DNA of 64,000 nucleotides from Pseudoxanthomonas gei (GCF_010119615.1 NZ_QOVG01000004.1:62001-126000); one strand, 5' to 3'; shown: positions 8,294 to 16,632, counted from the stretch's first letter. Numbers and translations are program-made. The notes: generated by a model not told the origin, from the sequence alone.

Positions 8294-9508
8294 ATGGATC
8301 TCAAGAGCGGTTACCCCTACTGGGCCGTCAAGAACGGCCTGATGCACTCCTTCCCCCCATTGCAGGAAGACGTGCGATGCGATGTCGCCATCATCGGCGG
8401 CGGCATCACCGGCGCGCTGATTGCCGATGAACTGGCCGGACATGGCCATGACGTGGCGGTAGTCGAGCAGCGCGACGTAGGCTGGGGAAGCTCGTCGGCC
8501 AGCACCGCATTGCTGCAGTATGAAATAGACACCCACATGATCGACCTGGCCAAGCGCTATGGCGAACGCGATGCCGTACTTGCGTACCGGCAGTGCGCTG
8601 AGGCGATCTCCATGCTGCAGGACAAGGCCCGGGACATCCGCGACGTGGATTTCGGCTGGATGGAAAGCCTCTACTACGCCAGCAAACGCCGGCACGCCAG
8701 TGTGCTGCGGGAGGAATTCGAGCTGCGCCTGCGCCATGGTTTCGAGGTGGAGCTGCTGGAGAACGAAGACGTCAACGCGCGCTATGGCATCGATGCGCCG
8801 GTGGCGATCCTCAGCCACCAGGCAGCGCGCATCGATCCCTACCGCATGGCCTATCGTTTGCTTGCCCGCTTGCAGAAACGCGGCGGCGCGGTCTTCGACC
8901 GCACGCGCATCCAGAGTATCCAGTCCACTTCGCGCGGCATCACCCTGCAGACCACAGAAGGCCAGGTCATCCGCGCCGACCACCTGGTGCTTGCGGCCGG
9001 TTATGCCAGCCAGCAATGGCTGGAGAAAAAAGTCGCGCAGAACCGCAGCAGCTACGCGTTCATCACCGACCCCATCGAGGCCGACACGCTGGGCCAGCTG
9101 AAGGACACGATGGTATGGGAGTCGGCACGCCCCTACCTTTACATGCGCAGCACTGGCGATGGCCGGCTGCTGGTGGGCGGGGAAGACGACAGCATCGACA
9201 TCCCCGCGCGGCGCGACGCACGCGTGGACAAGAAGGCGCGCACCCTGGAGAAGAAGGTCGGCAAGCTCTTCCCCGAGGTGCCATTCAAACCCGCGTTTGC
9301 ATGGGCAGGCACGTTCGCCGAGACCCGGGACGGGCTGCCTTTTTTCGGTCCGCATGCGCAGCACGGGCCGCGCGTGCACTTCGCCATGGCCTATGGCGGC
9401 AACGGCATCACCTACAGCATGCTGGGAGCTGGCCTGCTGCGCGCTCTGATCGAGAAGCGCAAACACCCACTGGCAAGACTATTCGCTTTTGGACGATTGG
9501 ATCGCTGA
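8294..9508 (+). CDS. FAD-dependent oxidoreductase, DAO family
   Basis: A 404-residue flavoprotein of the D-amino-acid oxidase/glycine oxidase superfamily. The dinucleotide-binding motif is GGGITG at residues 35-40 (CDVAIIGGGITGALIADELA). The C-terminal flavin site reads FAWAGTFAETRDGLPFFG and then MAYGGNGITYSMLGAG. Family members oxidise C-N bonds of amines or amino acids, but the substrate cannot be named. I chose ATG 8294 over an upstream ATG at 8249 because the conserved sequence begins soon after. No signal peptide is seen. The TetR gene upstream could regulate it. Confidence 0.8.
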   Translation: MDLKSGYPYWAVKNGLMHSFPPLQEDVRCDVAIIGGGITGALIADELAGHGHDVAVVEQRDVGWGSSSASTALLQYEIDTHMIDLAKRYGERDAVLAYRQCAEAISMLQDKARDIRDVDFGWMESLYYASKRRHASVLREEFELRLRHGFEVELLENEDVNARYGIDAPVAILSHQAARIDPYRMAYRLLARLQKRGGAVFDRTRIQSIQSTSRGITLQTTEGQVIRADHLVLAAGYASQQWLEKKVAQNRSSYAFITDPIEADTLGQLKDTMVWESARPYLYMRSTGDGRLLVGGEDDSIDIPARRDARVDKKARTLEKKVGKLFPEVPFKPAFAWAGTFAETRDGLPFFGPHAQHGPRVHFAMAYGGNGITYSMLGAGLLRALIEKRKHPLARLFAFGRLDR

Positions 9509-9539
9509 GCGTAATCGGGGCCTGGCGAGAAGCAAAAAC

Positions 9540-9974
9540 TCACGGCCACCAACCTTGCCCCGTCATTGCGTAGCGGTCGGCCGCACGTTCGAACGGATTG
9601 CGCACGCTGACCCCACCGCAAGCCAGGTAGACCGGCAGGAACAACGGCCCCAGCACCATGTACTGGTAGACATGGGCGCGCTCGTGGTCGCCAATCTTGA
9701 TGCGCGGATGCTGGCAGCGCCCTGCGCTGTGCTCGTAGGTCACGCATTCCGAATCCAGCGTGTGCCCGGTGTGCAGGATGGTGTTGCCCAGAGTGATGGC
9801 GCCGCCCGGACCCCACGGCCAATGGTGGAAGACCACGGCGAAGTCGCGGCTGCTGACCTGCGGCTTCGCGCCGAAAAGCATGCCCACCCCGCCACCGAGC
9901 AGGCCAATCAGACTATTCGGCGAAGCCCAGACGATCCCGAGGGCCAATCCAATCTCCCGCCACCCGACTTGCAT
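9540..9974 (-). CDS. Small membrane protein with HExxH zincin-like motif
   Basis: A 144-residue protein that I do not recognise. It has a hydrophobic N-terminal segment (about 7-35) and another at 105-122. Between them lies HERAH at 97-101, a textbook HExxH zinc motif. A later NPFERAADRY (126-135) resembles the third-ligand region (E, then AD) that follows HExxH in DUF4157-like putative metallopeptidases. Three cysteine or histidine clusters (FHHW, HTGH, CQH) precede it. It sits directly downstream of a PspC-domain gene on the same strand. A membrane-bound protease role is an inference from the motif only. Confidence 0.6.
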   Translation of the reverse strand: MQVGWREIGLALGIVWASPNSLIGLLGGGVGMLFGAKPQVSSRDFAVVFHHWPWGPGGAITLGNTILHTGHTLDSECVTYEHSAGRCQHPRIKIGDHERAHVYQYMVLGPLFLPVYLACGGVSVRNPFERAADRYAMTGQGWWP

Positions 9975-9980
9975 GGGCGC

Positions 9981-10181
9981 TCAGTCCGCTTCGTTGGGCA
10001 TCAACAGCCACAGGATCAGGTACACCAGGATCCCCGGGAAGGCAGCCGAGGCGAGCGAGACGATGACGAAGAGGACGCGTAGCAAGGTCGAATTCCAACC
10101 AAAGCGACGCGCGATCCCACCCATCACGCCCGCCAGCATGCGGTCGCTGAGTGAGCGCGCGAAGGGTTTTTCCTGTTCCAC
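9981..10181 (-). CDS. PspC-domain membrane protein
   Basis: A 66-residue protein that is essentially one PspC domain. The amphipathic start LSDRMLAGVMGGIARRFGW is typical, followed by a hydrophobic span VLFVIVSLASAAFPGILVYLILWLL. PspC proteins act at the inner membrane in envelope stress responses, often by binding PspA or a sensor. No pspA or pspB lies nearby, so this is a stand-alone member. The start codon is GTG 10181. It is 6 bp upstream of the HExxH gene, so the two are probably co-transcribed. Confidence 0.8.
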   Translation of the reverse strand: MEQEKPFARSLSDRMLAGVMGGIARRFGWNSTLLRVLFVIVSLASAAFPGILVYLILWLLMPNEAD

Positions 10182-10224
10182 GATAGCGTCCTCCCGAAAA
10201 AAACGATGCTTGAAGTCTAGCGCT

Positions 10225-10614
10225 TCAGTGCGTCGCGGCGGTATTGCGCAGCCGCTGCAATTCGCCCAGGAACCAGGTGGACGCGGCTTGTTCGGTGCTG
10301 CCGCATTTCACCCGGTAGGGACGCCCACTCAGGCTGCTGCGGCTCGCGGCACGCTCGACGAACTGCTCGGCGGTGTCCACCTTGTTCTTCTTCAAGAGGT
10401 AGTCGTACTTGCGTTGCAGGTGGGCGCGCGCCTCGGCCGCGTCGTACCAGCTCCCGTTACGCTGGAAACGGCATTTCGAATCCCCAAGCACGGCGATCAG
10501 CCGTGCAATTTCAGCTTTGGCCTTTGCAGAAGGCGCTGCTGTCGTCATGGGCGCCAGCAGTACTCCTGCAAGGGCCAGGATCGAGCTGGCCATTGCACTG
10601 CGAAGTCCACCCAT
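10225..10614 (-). CDS. DUF5329-family secreted protein
   Basis: A 129-residue protein with a cleavable signal (MASSILALAGVLLAPMTTAA) and the DUF5329 pattern: KCRFQRNGSWYDAAEARAHLQRKYDYL, then AEQFVERAASRSSLSGRPYRV. The family has no assigned function. I start at ATG 10614, which has GAGGGTGG just upstream; a longer frame would overlap phaC. It begins 11 bp after the phaC stop, so it is probably the last gene of the phaEC transcript, though a role in polyester metabolism is not shown. Confidence 0.75.
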   Translation of the reverse strand: MGGLRSAMASSILALAGVLLAPMTTAAPSAKAKAEIARLIAVLGDSKCRFQRNGSWYDAAEARAHLQRKYDYLLKKNKVDTAEQFVERAASRSSLSGRPYRVKCGSTEQAASTWFLGELQRLRNTAATH

Positions 10615-10625
10615 CGCAGCCACCC

Positions 10626-11696
10626 TCAACGGGCCCGTCGCGCCAGCCACTCATGGATGGCAGTCGGCACTTCGCGCTGGGCCCGGCTGGACACGTAGAT
10701 GCCGATATGGCCGCCCTTGAAGCTGAGCTCGGTGTAGTCGCGCGTGCCAGCCAGCCCTTGCAAGGCACGTGACGCATCCGGCGGCACCAGGTGGTCCTGT
10801 TCGGCGAAGATGTTGAGGATCGGCATGTCGACATAACGCAGATCAACCGGCTCGCCATCGATCTCGATGCCGCCGTTGACGAAGCCGTTGCCCTGGTAGA
10901 ACTGCTTGATGAACTGGCGGAACGCCTCGCCCGCGAGGTCAGGCGAATCGAAGATCCACTTCTCCATGCGCAGGAAATCCTCGATAGCCGCCTTGTCATC
11001 GAGGATGTCGACCAGGCCCACGTATTTCTGCAGGTGCAGACGGAACGGCTTCAGCATCAGGTAGCTGGAATTCATCATGTCCGCCGGCACGTTGCCCAGC
11101 GTGTCCACCATCAGGTCCACGTCGATGTCCTGGGTCCAGTTCGACAGCATGTTGCCCGGGGTGTGGAAATCCACCGGCGTGACCATGGTGATGAGGTTCT
11201 TCACCTTCTCCGGATGCAGCGAGGCATAACAAAGCGAAAACGCGCCGCCCTGGCAGATGCCGAGGAGATTGATGGCGTCGCGCCCGGAGCTCGTGCGCAG
11301 GTGGTCGACCGCGCCGCCAATGAAGCGGTTGATGTAGTCGTCCAGCATCAGGAAACGGTCGGAGCGATCCGGGTATCCCCAGTCGATGATGTAGACGTCT
11401 TCCCCTCGCGCCAGCAATCCCTTGACCAGGGAGCGGTCGTCTTGCAGGTCGACCATGTACGGCCGGTTGACCAGCGCGTAGGCAATGAGCAACGGAACTT
11501 TCGCCGTGGGCGCATGCGCACCGATGAAGCGGTACAGCACCACTTTGCCATCGCGCCACACTTCCTGCTTGGCGGTTGCCCCGTACTGCACATCCTCCAC
11601 TTCCGGCAGCGTGCGCAGGCCCGCCGAAAGCTTCTGCTGCAGGGTCATGGCTTCCTGCGCCAACGCGCTGGGGGTCAAGTTCAGGGGACCGTTCAT
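10626..11696 (-). CDS. phaC: Class III polyhydroxyalkanoate synthase, catalytic subunit
   Basis: A 356-residue PhaC, the length of class III enzymes, which polymerise 3-hydroxyacyl-CoA (mainly 3-hydroxybutyryl-CoA) into granule polyester. The lipase-like box GICQGG carries the catalytic Cys148; Asp301 (EQDHLVPP) and His330 (KGGHIG) complete the triad. The start ATG overlaps the phaE stop by 4 bp (ATGA), so the two subunits are translationally coupled. Class III PhaC needs PhaE for activity, and PhaE lies immediately upstream. I see no phaA or phaB in the window. Confidence 0.95.
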   Translation of the reverse strand: MNGPLNLTPSALAQEAMTLQQKLSAGLRTLPEVEDVQYGATAKQEVWRDGKVVLYRFIGAHAPTAKVPLLIAYALVNRPYMVDLQDDRSLVKGLLARGEDVYIIDWGYPDRSDRFLMLDDYINRFIGGAVDHLRTSSGRDAINLLGICQGGAFSLCYASLHPEKVKNLITMVTPVDFHTPGNMLSNWTQDIDVDLMVDTLGNVPADMMNSSYLMLKPFRLHLQKYVGLVDILDDKAAIEDFLRMEKWIFDSPDLAGEAFRQFIKQFYQGNGFVNGGIEIDGEPVDLRYVDMPILNIFAEQDHLVPPDASRALQGLAGTRDYTELSFKGGHIGIYVSSRAQREVPTAIHEWLARRAR

Positions 11697-13105
11697 TTGC
11701 GTGCTCCCTTGCTGCGTGCGCCCTTGCCGGCAGGACTGCCCGGCAAAGGTGTGGGCGCGTAGCGCGCCACCCAGTCCTTCATCGAGACCACAGGCGCAGG
11801 CGTTTGCGCGGGCGCGGACTTCCGTTGCGCGGCGCCCTTCGGCAGGGCCCGGCTTGCGGCCACCGACGGCGAACTATCGCGGAATACCGTGACTTTCGTT
11901 GCTGGCTTCGTTGCTGGCTTCGTTGCTGGCTTCGTTGCTGGCTTCGTTGCTGGCTTCGTTGCCGCCGCCAGCTTGCGCCCGGCCGGCGCAGGGTCTTTGC
12001 GTGCCGGTGTCTTCTGCATGACCATCGCGGGCTTGGCTGCGACCTTGCGCGCCGCGGCTTTCTTCGCGGGAAGCACCTTCGCTGGCGCGGGTGTCGGCGC
12101 CCGTGCCTTGCGCACTGCAGCCTGCTTGCGTGGACCGCGGCGCGGCCTTGCTCGCGGGGATGAAGGCGTGGCGCCCTCTGCCACGGACGTCGCCGCCCTG
12201 CGCTCGGCCACGGGCCGGGTGCCGGCCGCCGCAGCGCGACGCAATGCCCGCTCGAGTTCGGCGATCTTGCGATGGGCCGAATCGACCTCGGTACGGGTCG
12301 GCATGCCAAACAGTCCGGTCAGGTGCTCGACTTCGAGCTGAATCGCCGCGCGCAAGCGCATCTGTGCATTCCCGAGTGCGCCGTAGACCTCGCGGAATTC
12401 CTGGGACAGCGCTATCGCGGCATACGCTTCCTCGGCCGAATCGATCCACAGGTCGAACAGACCGCGCGCAGTGGTGATCTGCCGGCCCGGCTCCTCGCGT
12501 GCGGTCAGCTTGTCCTCGAAGACCTCGAACGCGCGCTTGGCGCATTGCGCCATCAGGGTATTGAATTCCTCGGTCTGCAGCTGGTAATCCTGCTGCGCCT
12601 TTTGCAGCGCCTGCCAGCGCTCCTGGTGTTCGCGGTACTGCCCGAAGGCAGGCATCTGCTGCCAACGCTGGCCCTGCTGCTGGAAGCCCTCCAGGTAGGG
12701 CTTCACCTGTTCCAGCCATTGATCCAGCCCGTGCGCGCCCTGCCCGCGCATCGCCTTGAACATTTCCGGAAACGGGTTGTCGCCAGCCGCGCCTATCGCG
12801 CGCCGCCAAGCCTGGCTGATGTCCGCCGCGCTGCTGTCCTGTCCGGCGAACTGCGCGGCAACCTGCTGCATCTGCCCGAACCACTGGCTGGCCTGCTGGT
12901 TGAAACGCCCTACCGCATCGTTGGCCTGGCTGTGCCCGCCCGGCATCAATTTCGACCACCAGTCCACCGCCTGCTGCCACTGGTTGGCCGGCGGGACCGG
13001 CGCGCCGCCTGCACCTGCCTGGCGCATCGCCTCGCCCCATGCGCTCCAGTATTGCCGTGCCATGCCCTCGAAATCGCCGTTGTTGCCGAATCCGCTACTG
13101 AACAT
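11693..13105 (-). CDS. phaE: PHA synthase subunit PhaE with long Lys/Ala/Pro-rich tail
   Basis: A 470-residue partner subunit of class III PHA synthase. Residues 1-290 are the PhaE core: the start MARQYWSAWGEAMRQAG, the helical centre, and the conserved block LFDLWIDSAEEAYAAIALSQEFREVYGALGN split across 216-246. A coiled coil at about 278-294 follows. Residues ~300-470 are a basic, Ala/Lys/Pro-rich tail with AAKP-like motifs and a run of TKPA repeats, resembling the histone H1-like tails of PhaF phasins. The tail makes it longer than usual PhaE proteins. GGAGGT sits at good distance before ATG 13105. It is coupled to phaC by a 4-bp overlap. Confidence 0.92.
   Translation of the reverse strand: MFSSGFGNNGDFEGMARQYWSAWGEAMRQAGAGGAPVPPANQWQQAVDWWSKLMPGGHSQANDAVGRFNQQASQWFGQMQQVAAQFAGQDSSAADISQAWRRAIGAAGDNPFPEMFKAMRGQGAHGLDQWLEQVKPYLEGFQQQGQRWQQMPAFGQYREHQERWQALQKAQQDYQLQTEEFNTLMAQCAKRAFEVFEDKLTAREEPGRQITTARGLFDLWIDSAEEAYAAIALSQEFREVYGALGNAQMRLRAAIQLEVEHLTGLFGMPTRTEVDSAHRKIAELERALRRAAAAGTRPVAERRAATSVAEGATPSSPRARPRRGPRKQAAVRKARAPTPAPAKVLPAKKAAARKVAAKPAMVMQKTPARKDPAPAGRKLAAATKPATKPATKPATKPATKPATKVTVFRDSSPSVAASRALPKGAAQRKSAPAQTPAPVVSMKDWVARYAPTPLPGSPAGKGARSKGARK
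11895..11966. repeat. 12-bp tandem repeat inside phaE
   Basis: Five perfect head-to-tail copies of TTCGTTGCTGGC (11895-11954) are followed by one degenerate copy. The unit is a multiple of three and encodes TKPA on the coding strand, so changes in copy number would lengthen or shorten the tail without a frameshift. Confidence 0.95.
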
Positions 13106-13185
13106 CTTCCACCTCCCGGGCTACGTCCCGATCATAGCAATCGAGGATGGCAAATCGAGCCCGGGCCGACGGCCGTCCCCGGCGT

Positions 13186-13800
13186 TCAGGGCTTGGGGAT
13201 ATGCAAGGTCTTGCTGATCATCAGGGAGCCGGACAGGGCGAACAACAGCACCAGCGGATGCAGCAGCCACGGACCCAGACGCAGTTCACCGAACCACAGC
13301 GACGCGCCCAGGTGACCACCCAGCGCGGCAACCGCCAGCACCACCACCAGCAGCAGGCTGGTCGGAATAGGCGTGCCTTCGAAATATTTCACCTTGTCGT
13401 CTTCGCCGGACAACTGTTCGGCGGTGACGTTGTAGCGCGCCAGCCGGCTGACCCCGCAACAGACGAAGTAGCTGAGTACCAGCCAGTCCCAGCCGCCCTG
13501 CATTCCGCAGGCATAGGCCAGGGCGGCAGGTGCCACGCCGAAGGAAACGATGTCGGCCAGCGAATCCAGTTCCCGGCCCAGCGTCGAGGACGACTTGCGC
13601 CAGCGCGCGATGCGGCCGTCGAGTGCATCGAAGATGAAAGCCAGGGGAATCAGCGCCATGCCGAACAGCAGGTCGCGCACGTTGCCCTCCTGCAGGAAGC
13701 GCATCGAGGCGAAGACCGCACCGGTCCCGCAGAAGGCATTGGCCAGCGTGAACCAGTCGGCCAGGTGGAAGTCGCGCAGCATGGAGAAGTGGCGGGGCAT
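13186..13800 (-). CDS. pssA: CDP-diacylglycerol-serine O-phosphatidyltransferase
   Basis: A 204-residue integral membrane enzyme that makes phosphatidylserine, the precursor of phosphatidylethanolamine, from CDP-diacylglycerol and serine. The full CDP-alcohol phosphotransferase signature is present: Asp58, Asp61-Gly62, Ala65-Arg66, Gly75, Asp79, Asp83. About six to eight hydrophobic segments surround it. The size and the motif place it in the CDP-alcohol (Bacillus-type) class, not the phospholipase-D-like E. coli class. It lies 68 bp downstream of the oligomer hydrolase and 80 bp upstream of phaE on the same strand. Confidence 0.88.
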   Translation of the reverse strand: MPRHFSMLRDFHLADWFTLANAFCGTGAVFASMRFLQEGNVRDLLFGMALIPLAFIFDALDGRIARWRKSSSTLGRELDSLADIVSFGVAPAALAYACGMQGGWDWLVLSYFVCCGVSRLARYNVTAEQLSGEDDKVKYFEGTPIPTSLLLVVVLAVAALGGHLGASLWFGELRLGPWLLHPLVLLFALSGSLMISKTLHIPKP

Positions 13801-13868
13801 GGGCTGTCCGTGGCTTAGTGAAGGCCACAGACTGCCAAATGCAGTGTTAAGACCGCAACGCGGGCGAC

Positions 13869-15707
13869 TCAGCGCTGGGCGGGAATGGCGAGCTGCACGG
13901 CTTCCACTGCGCCGGTTCCGCGCGGGCTCGCTTCGATGACGGCGTCAGCGGGCTTGCCCGCCTTCCCATCCAGGCGGGCCGCCACCTGGTCCAGCGCCGC
14001 GTACACATACGGCAGCACGGGCACATAGCGCGCGCCATACGCCGGTAGCGCCAGGAAGCCGTCGAAATGCTGGGCATGCTTCACTTGCCAGTAGGCCACG
14101 TCCCGTCCCGCGGCCTGCGCGGTGGCGACATAGGGCGCGCTGCTGAACGCGGGCGGCACCAGTCCATCGTCCAGGCCATGGATGACCACGACCGGCAGGC
14201 CCTTGCGCGGCATTGCAGCCCGCGTCTGCGCCAGTCCACGCTTGAATGCGCTGTCATCCGGCGCCTCCGGCAGGCCCCGCAGGCACTGCAGTCCCGGCAG
14301 GGTGAAATCGGGTGGAGCCAGTTTGGTATCCACGATGCCAACGCCGGCTCCCGGCGGAATGCCGCTGCCGTCGGCAAACCACGCGCTGCGTTCGGCCTGG
14401 GTGGCCGCGCGCGGCGAGAAATCAGGATTCTGCGCGGCAAAGGAGTAGCCGCAGGGATGCTGCCCGATCGGCGAGCGCGCATAGGCCGAGGCGTAGGTCA
14501 CGGCCACTGCGCGCCACAGGTCGAAGCCGACACTCAACGCGCCAGCGGTCAGCGCCTGGTCCGTCCAGCCATTGGCATGCAGGCGCTGGTAAGCGGATTC
14601 CGCCTGCGCCTTCGTGTTGTCTCCCGTGACCAGTCCGGACTGTTTGAGTGCGGCGCAACGCGCAATCCACAACGGCTCAGCCTGCGCGCGCACCGGCGGC
14701 TGCGGCAATGAGTCGGCCGGCAGGTGCAGCAGGGCGCAGGGCATCAGCAGGGCGGCTTCGGTGGTGTAGTCGTAGAGCGTGCGGCTGCCCGCACCCGGAA
14801 CATAGATGTTCGGCTCACCTGCAACCACCGCATCCAGCCACTCCCCTTCCAGTTCCGCGGCCCGCAGCACAGCGCCGCCCCCATTGGAAATACCCACCGC
14901 GATCACGCGGGTGTTGTCGAAGTTGAAGGGAGCCGATTGCGGAAATGCGCGATCCAACGCGGACAGCGCGAATTCGGCCGCCTGTTTCACATGGCGGCCC
15001 CAGTCGGCTTCGGGATTGTCACCCGAATGCGCGTGCTTGAAGGCCACGCCCGACGCTCCGGTGTCAACGTCAGGACGGAACGCGAGTGCTTCTTCCAGCG
15101 TGCCGCGCGTGCCGTCCAGCTTCACTCCGGTATGGGTGTCTATGTCGTAGTAATCGGTGCCCGCACCCTTGTCGGTGTAGGCAACGGCGCAACCCTTGGG
15201 CAGGCCCCAGGCACCGGCTACGGCGATGGAGCCGTAAACGCCACGCGAGCCCGACGAGGCCGTGACCACCACGCAGCGCTTGGCCTGGTCGAACGCGTCC
15301 GGAACCTGCACCAGCACGCGATGCGGCTGGCTGGCGCCGGCCACCGTGGCGAACGCGGAGAACTCGCGCCCCGGCACCCCGGCCACGCTGCCATAAACCT
15401 GGCCATAGCCTCCACTCGCCGACAGGTCGGCGATGCCACGCCAGTTGTTCCATATCGCCCGTCGGCGCAGCTCGGCGGCCGTGGGATTGGCAACCTCGGC
15501 GAATGCGGGCGGCACCATCGCCCGCAACCCCGCCAGGCCCAGGCCGGCGGTGAGCAGGTCATCGTCGCCACGATGTCCGGTTTCGCGTTGCGGCTCGATC
15601 ATCGCAACCTCTTTCGACGACGCACGGTGGAGTGAGGTACTGCAGGCCGAGGGCAACAGGCAGGCGAGCAGCACGGCGGCGAGGCGCAGGGACGGAGTCT
15701 GGTTCAT
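13869..15707 (-). CDS. D-(-)-3-hydroxybutyrate oligomer hydrolase
   Basis: A 612-residue hydrolase of the 3-hydroxybutyrate-oligomer hydrolase family, which cuts short polyhydroxybutyrate fragments to 3-hydroxybutyrate monomers. It starts with a signal peptide (LRLAAVLLACLLPSAC); Cys22 sits in a lipobox-like but non-canonical PSAC, so it is either a lipoprotein or periplasmic. The family blocks VVVTASSGSRGVYG, AVAYTDKGAGTDYYD and VGISNGGGAV (likely nucleophile Ser274) are clear, as is the late VVVIHGLDDGLVPPAF. It is divergent from the response-regulator gene, with a GTAC-N4-GTAC motif between, and upstream of pssA-phaE-phaC on the same strand. Confidence 0.9.
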   Translation of the reverse strand: MNQTPSLRLAAVLLACLLPSACSTSLHRASSKEVAMIEPQRETGHRGDDDLLTAGLGLAGLRAMVPPAFAEVANPTAAELRRRAIWNNWRGIADLSASGGYGQVYGSVAGVPGREFSAFATVAGASQPHRVLVQVPDAFDQAKRCVVVTASSGSRGVYGSIAVAGAWGLPKGCAVAYTDKGAGTDYYDIDTHTGVKLDGTRGTLEEALAFRPDVDTGASGVAFKHAHSGDNPEADWGRHVKQAAEFALSALDRAFPQSAPFNFDNTRVIAVGISNGGGAVLRAAELEGEWLDAVVAGEPNIYVPGAGSRTLYDYTTEAALLMPCALLHLPADSLPQPPVRAQAEPLWIARCAALKQSGLVTGDNTKAQAESAYQRLHANGWTDQALTAGALSVGFDLWRAVAVTYASAYARSPIGQHPCGYSFAAQNPDFSPRAATQAERSAWFADGSGIPPGAGVGIVDTKLAPPDFTLPGLQCLRGLPEAPDDSAFKRGLAQTRAAMPRKGLPVVVIHGLDDGLVPPAFSSAPYVATAQAAGRDVAYWQVKHAQHFDGFLALPAYGARYVPVLPYVYAALDQVAARLDGKAGKPADAVIEASPRGTGAVEAVQLAIPAQR

Positions 15708-15743
15708 GGGGCCAAGCTAACCCGGACTGCACCGCACGTCATC

Positions 15744-15755
15744 GTACTTTGGTAC
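15744..15755. promoter_or_regulatory. GTAC-N4-GTAC motif in divergent promoter
   Basis: GTACTTTGGTAC lies between the oligomer hydrolase and response-regulator genes. Its right half sits where a -35 hexamer would be for a TATGCT -10 at 15773-15778 (17-bp gap), the usual place for an activator that contacts RNA polymerase. The same motif, 10 of 12 bases when reverse-complemented, recurs at 23028-23039. Confidence 0.5.
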
Positions 15756-15843
15756 CACGCATCCGCTGCCACTATGCTGCTAGGGTTCGCGCTCCCCGCG
15801 CGACCACTGCGCAACCACCATGCCAACCGGATGCCCTGCCCGC

Positions 15844-16509
15844 ATGCCCAAGCTGCTGATCGCCGACGACCATCCGCTGTTCCGTGCCGCCCTGCGTGGC
15901 GCGGCGGCCGATGCCGTGGCCGATCTGTCGGTGCTGGAGGCCGAGTCACTGCAAGGCGTGCTGGCGGCGCTGGAAGCCCACGCCGACATCGACCTGGTGT
16001 TGCTGGACCTGCATATGCCCGGCAACCACGGCCTGGCCGGGCTGGCCGCTATCCGCGCGCAGTTTCCTGAAGTCGCGGTGGTCGTGGTGTCGGCCAACGA
16101 TGACCCGCGCGTGGTGCGGCGTGCGCTTGACCATGGCGCCGCCGGTTACCTGCCCAAGAGTTCGGGACTGGATGAACTGCGCGATGCGATCCGCAGCGTG
16201 CTGGCCTGTGAGCAGTGGCTGCCTTCTTCACTTCGCGCAACAGTGGCGCGTTCGCAGTCCTCGCAACACGATACCGAGCTGGCTGCACGCCTGGCGAGCC
16301 TGTCGCCGCAGCAGTTCCGGGTGCTCACCCTGGTCGCCGAAGGCCTGTTGAACAAGCAGATCGCCGACCGCCTGGATGTGCAGGAACGCACGGTCAAGGC
16401 GCACCTGACCGCCATCTTCGAACGCATGGGCGTACGCAACCGCACCCAGGCCGGGGTGGTGTTGAGGGAACTGGAACTGAGCGACCCAGCGCGGCAGATG
16501 GAAGGATGA
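15844..16509 (+). CDS. LuxR/NarL-type response regulator (CrbR/ErdR-like)
   Basis: A two-domain response regulator of 221 residues from ATG 15844; an in-frame ATG at 15820 adds eight. The receiver domain starts KLLIADDHPLF (acidic pocket Asp8-Asp9) and has the phosphoacceptor Asp55 in LVLLDLHMPG. The C-terminal LuxR helix-turn-helix reads LSPQQFRVLTLVAEGLLNKQIADRLDVQERTVKAHL in its central part. It resembles CrbR/ErdR/AgmR regulators, which partner kinases with a solute-transporter domain; such a kinase is encoded two genes away on the opposite strand. In other proteobacteria this pair activates acetate use. Here the target is probably local (see findings). Confidence 0.85.
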   Translation: MPKLLIADDHPLFRAALRGAAADAVADLSVLEAESLQGVLAALEAHADIDLVLLDLHMPGNHGLAGLAAIRAQFPEVAVVVVSANDDPRVVRRALDHGAAGYLPKSSGLDELRDAIRSVLACEQWLPSSLRATVARSQSSQHDTELAARLASLSPQQFRVLTLVAEGLLNKQIADRLDVQERTVKAHLTAIFERMGVRNRTQAGVVLRELELSDPARQMEG

Positions 16510-16570
16510 TGCGCTGGTCATTTTTTCGACACATCGCTTGACACGCCCGCCAGGCATGACGGATTCGAAG

Positions 16571-16616
16571 TTACCCACAGCTTTGCCCGCGTTCCATCCA
16601 CAGCACCTGTGGATGG
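16571..16616. repeat. Hairpin and DnaA-box-like 9-mers between convergent genes
   Basis: CCATCCACAG (16594-16603) and CTGTGGATGG (16607-16616) form a perfect 10-bp stem with a 3-nt loop. TTACCCACA at 16571-16579 is one base from the DnaA box TTATCCACA, and both stem arms are two bases from it. The element may end transcription from both sides or bind DnaA; there is no T-tract. Confidence 0.5.
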
Positions 16617-16632
16617 CTACCCGGACCCCGCA

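Noticed and set aside
9586-9595. A second CGTTCGAACG palindrome
   Set aside because: It is within the coding sequence of the HExxH protein and far from any promoter, so it is probably chance. It also lowers confidence in the copy at 4211.
11895-11966. Tandem array considered as a CRISPR
   Set aside because: The units are 12 bp with no spacers and lie in frame inside phaE.
11874-13040. An alternative minus-strand frame through phaE that reads the repeat as NEAS units
   Set aside because: The PhaE frame has the strong ribosome site, the conserved PhaE block and the overlap with phaC; the other frame has no family match.
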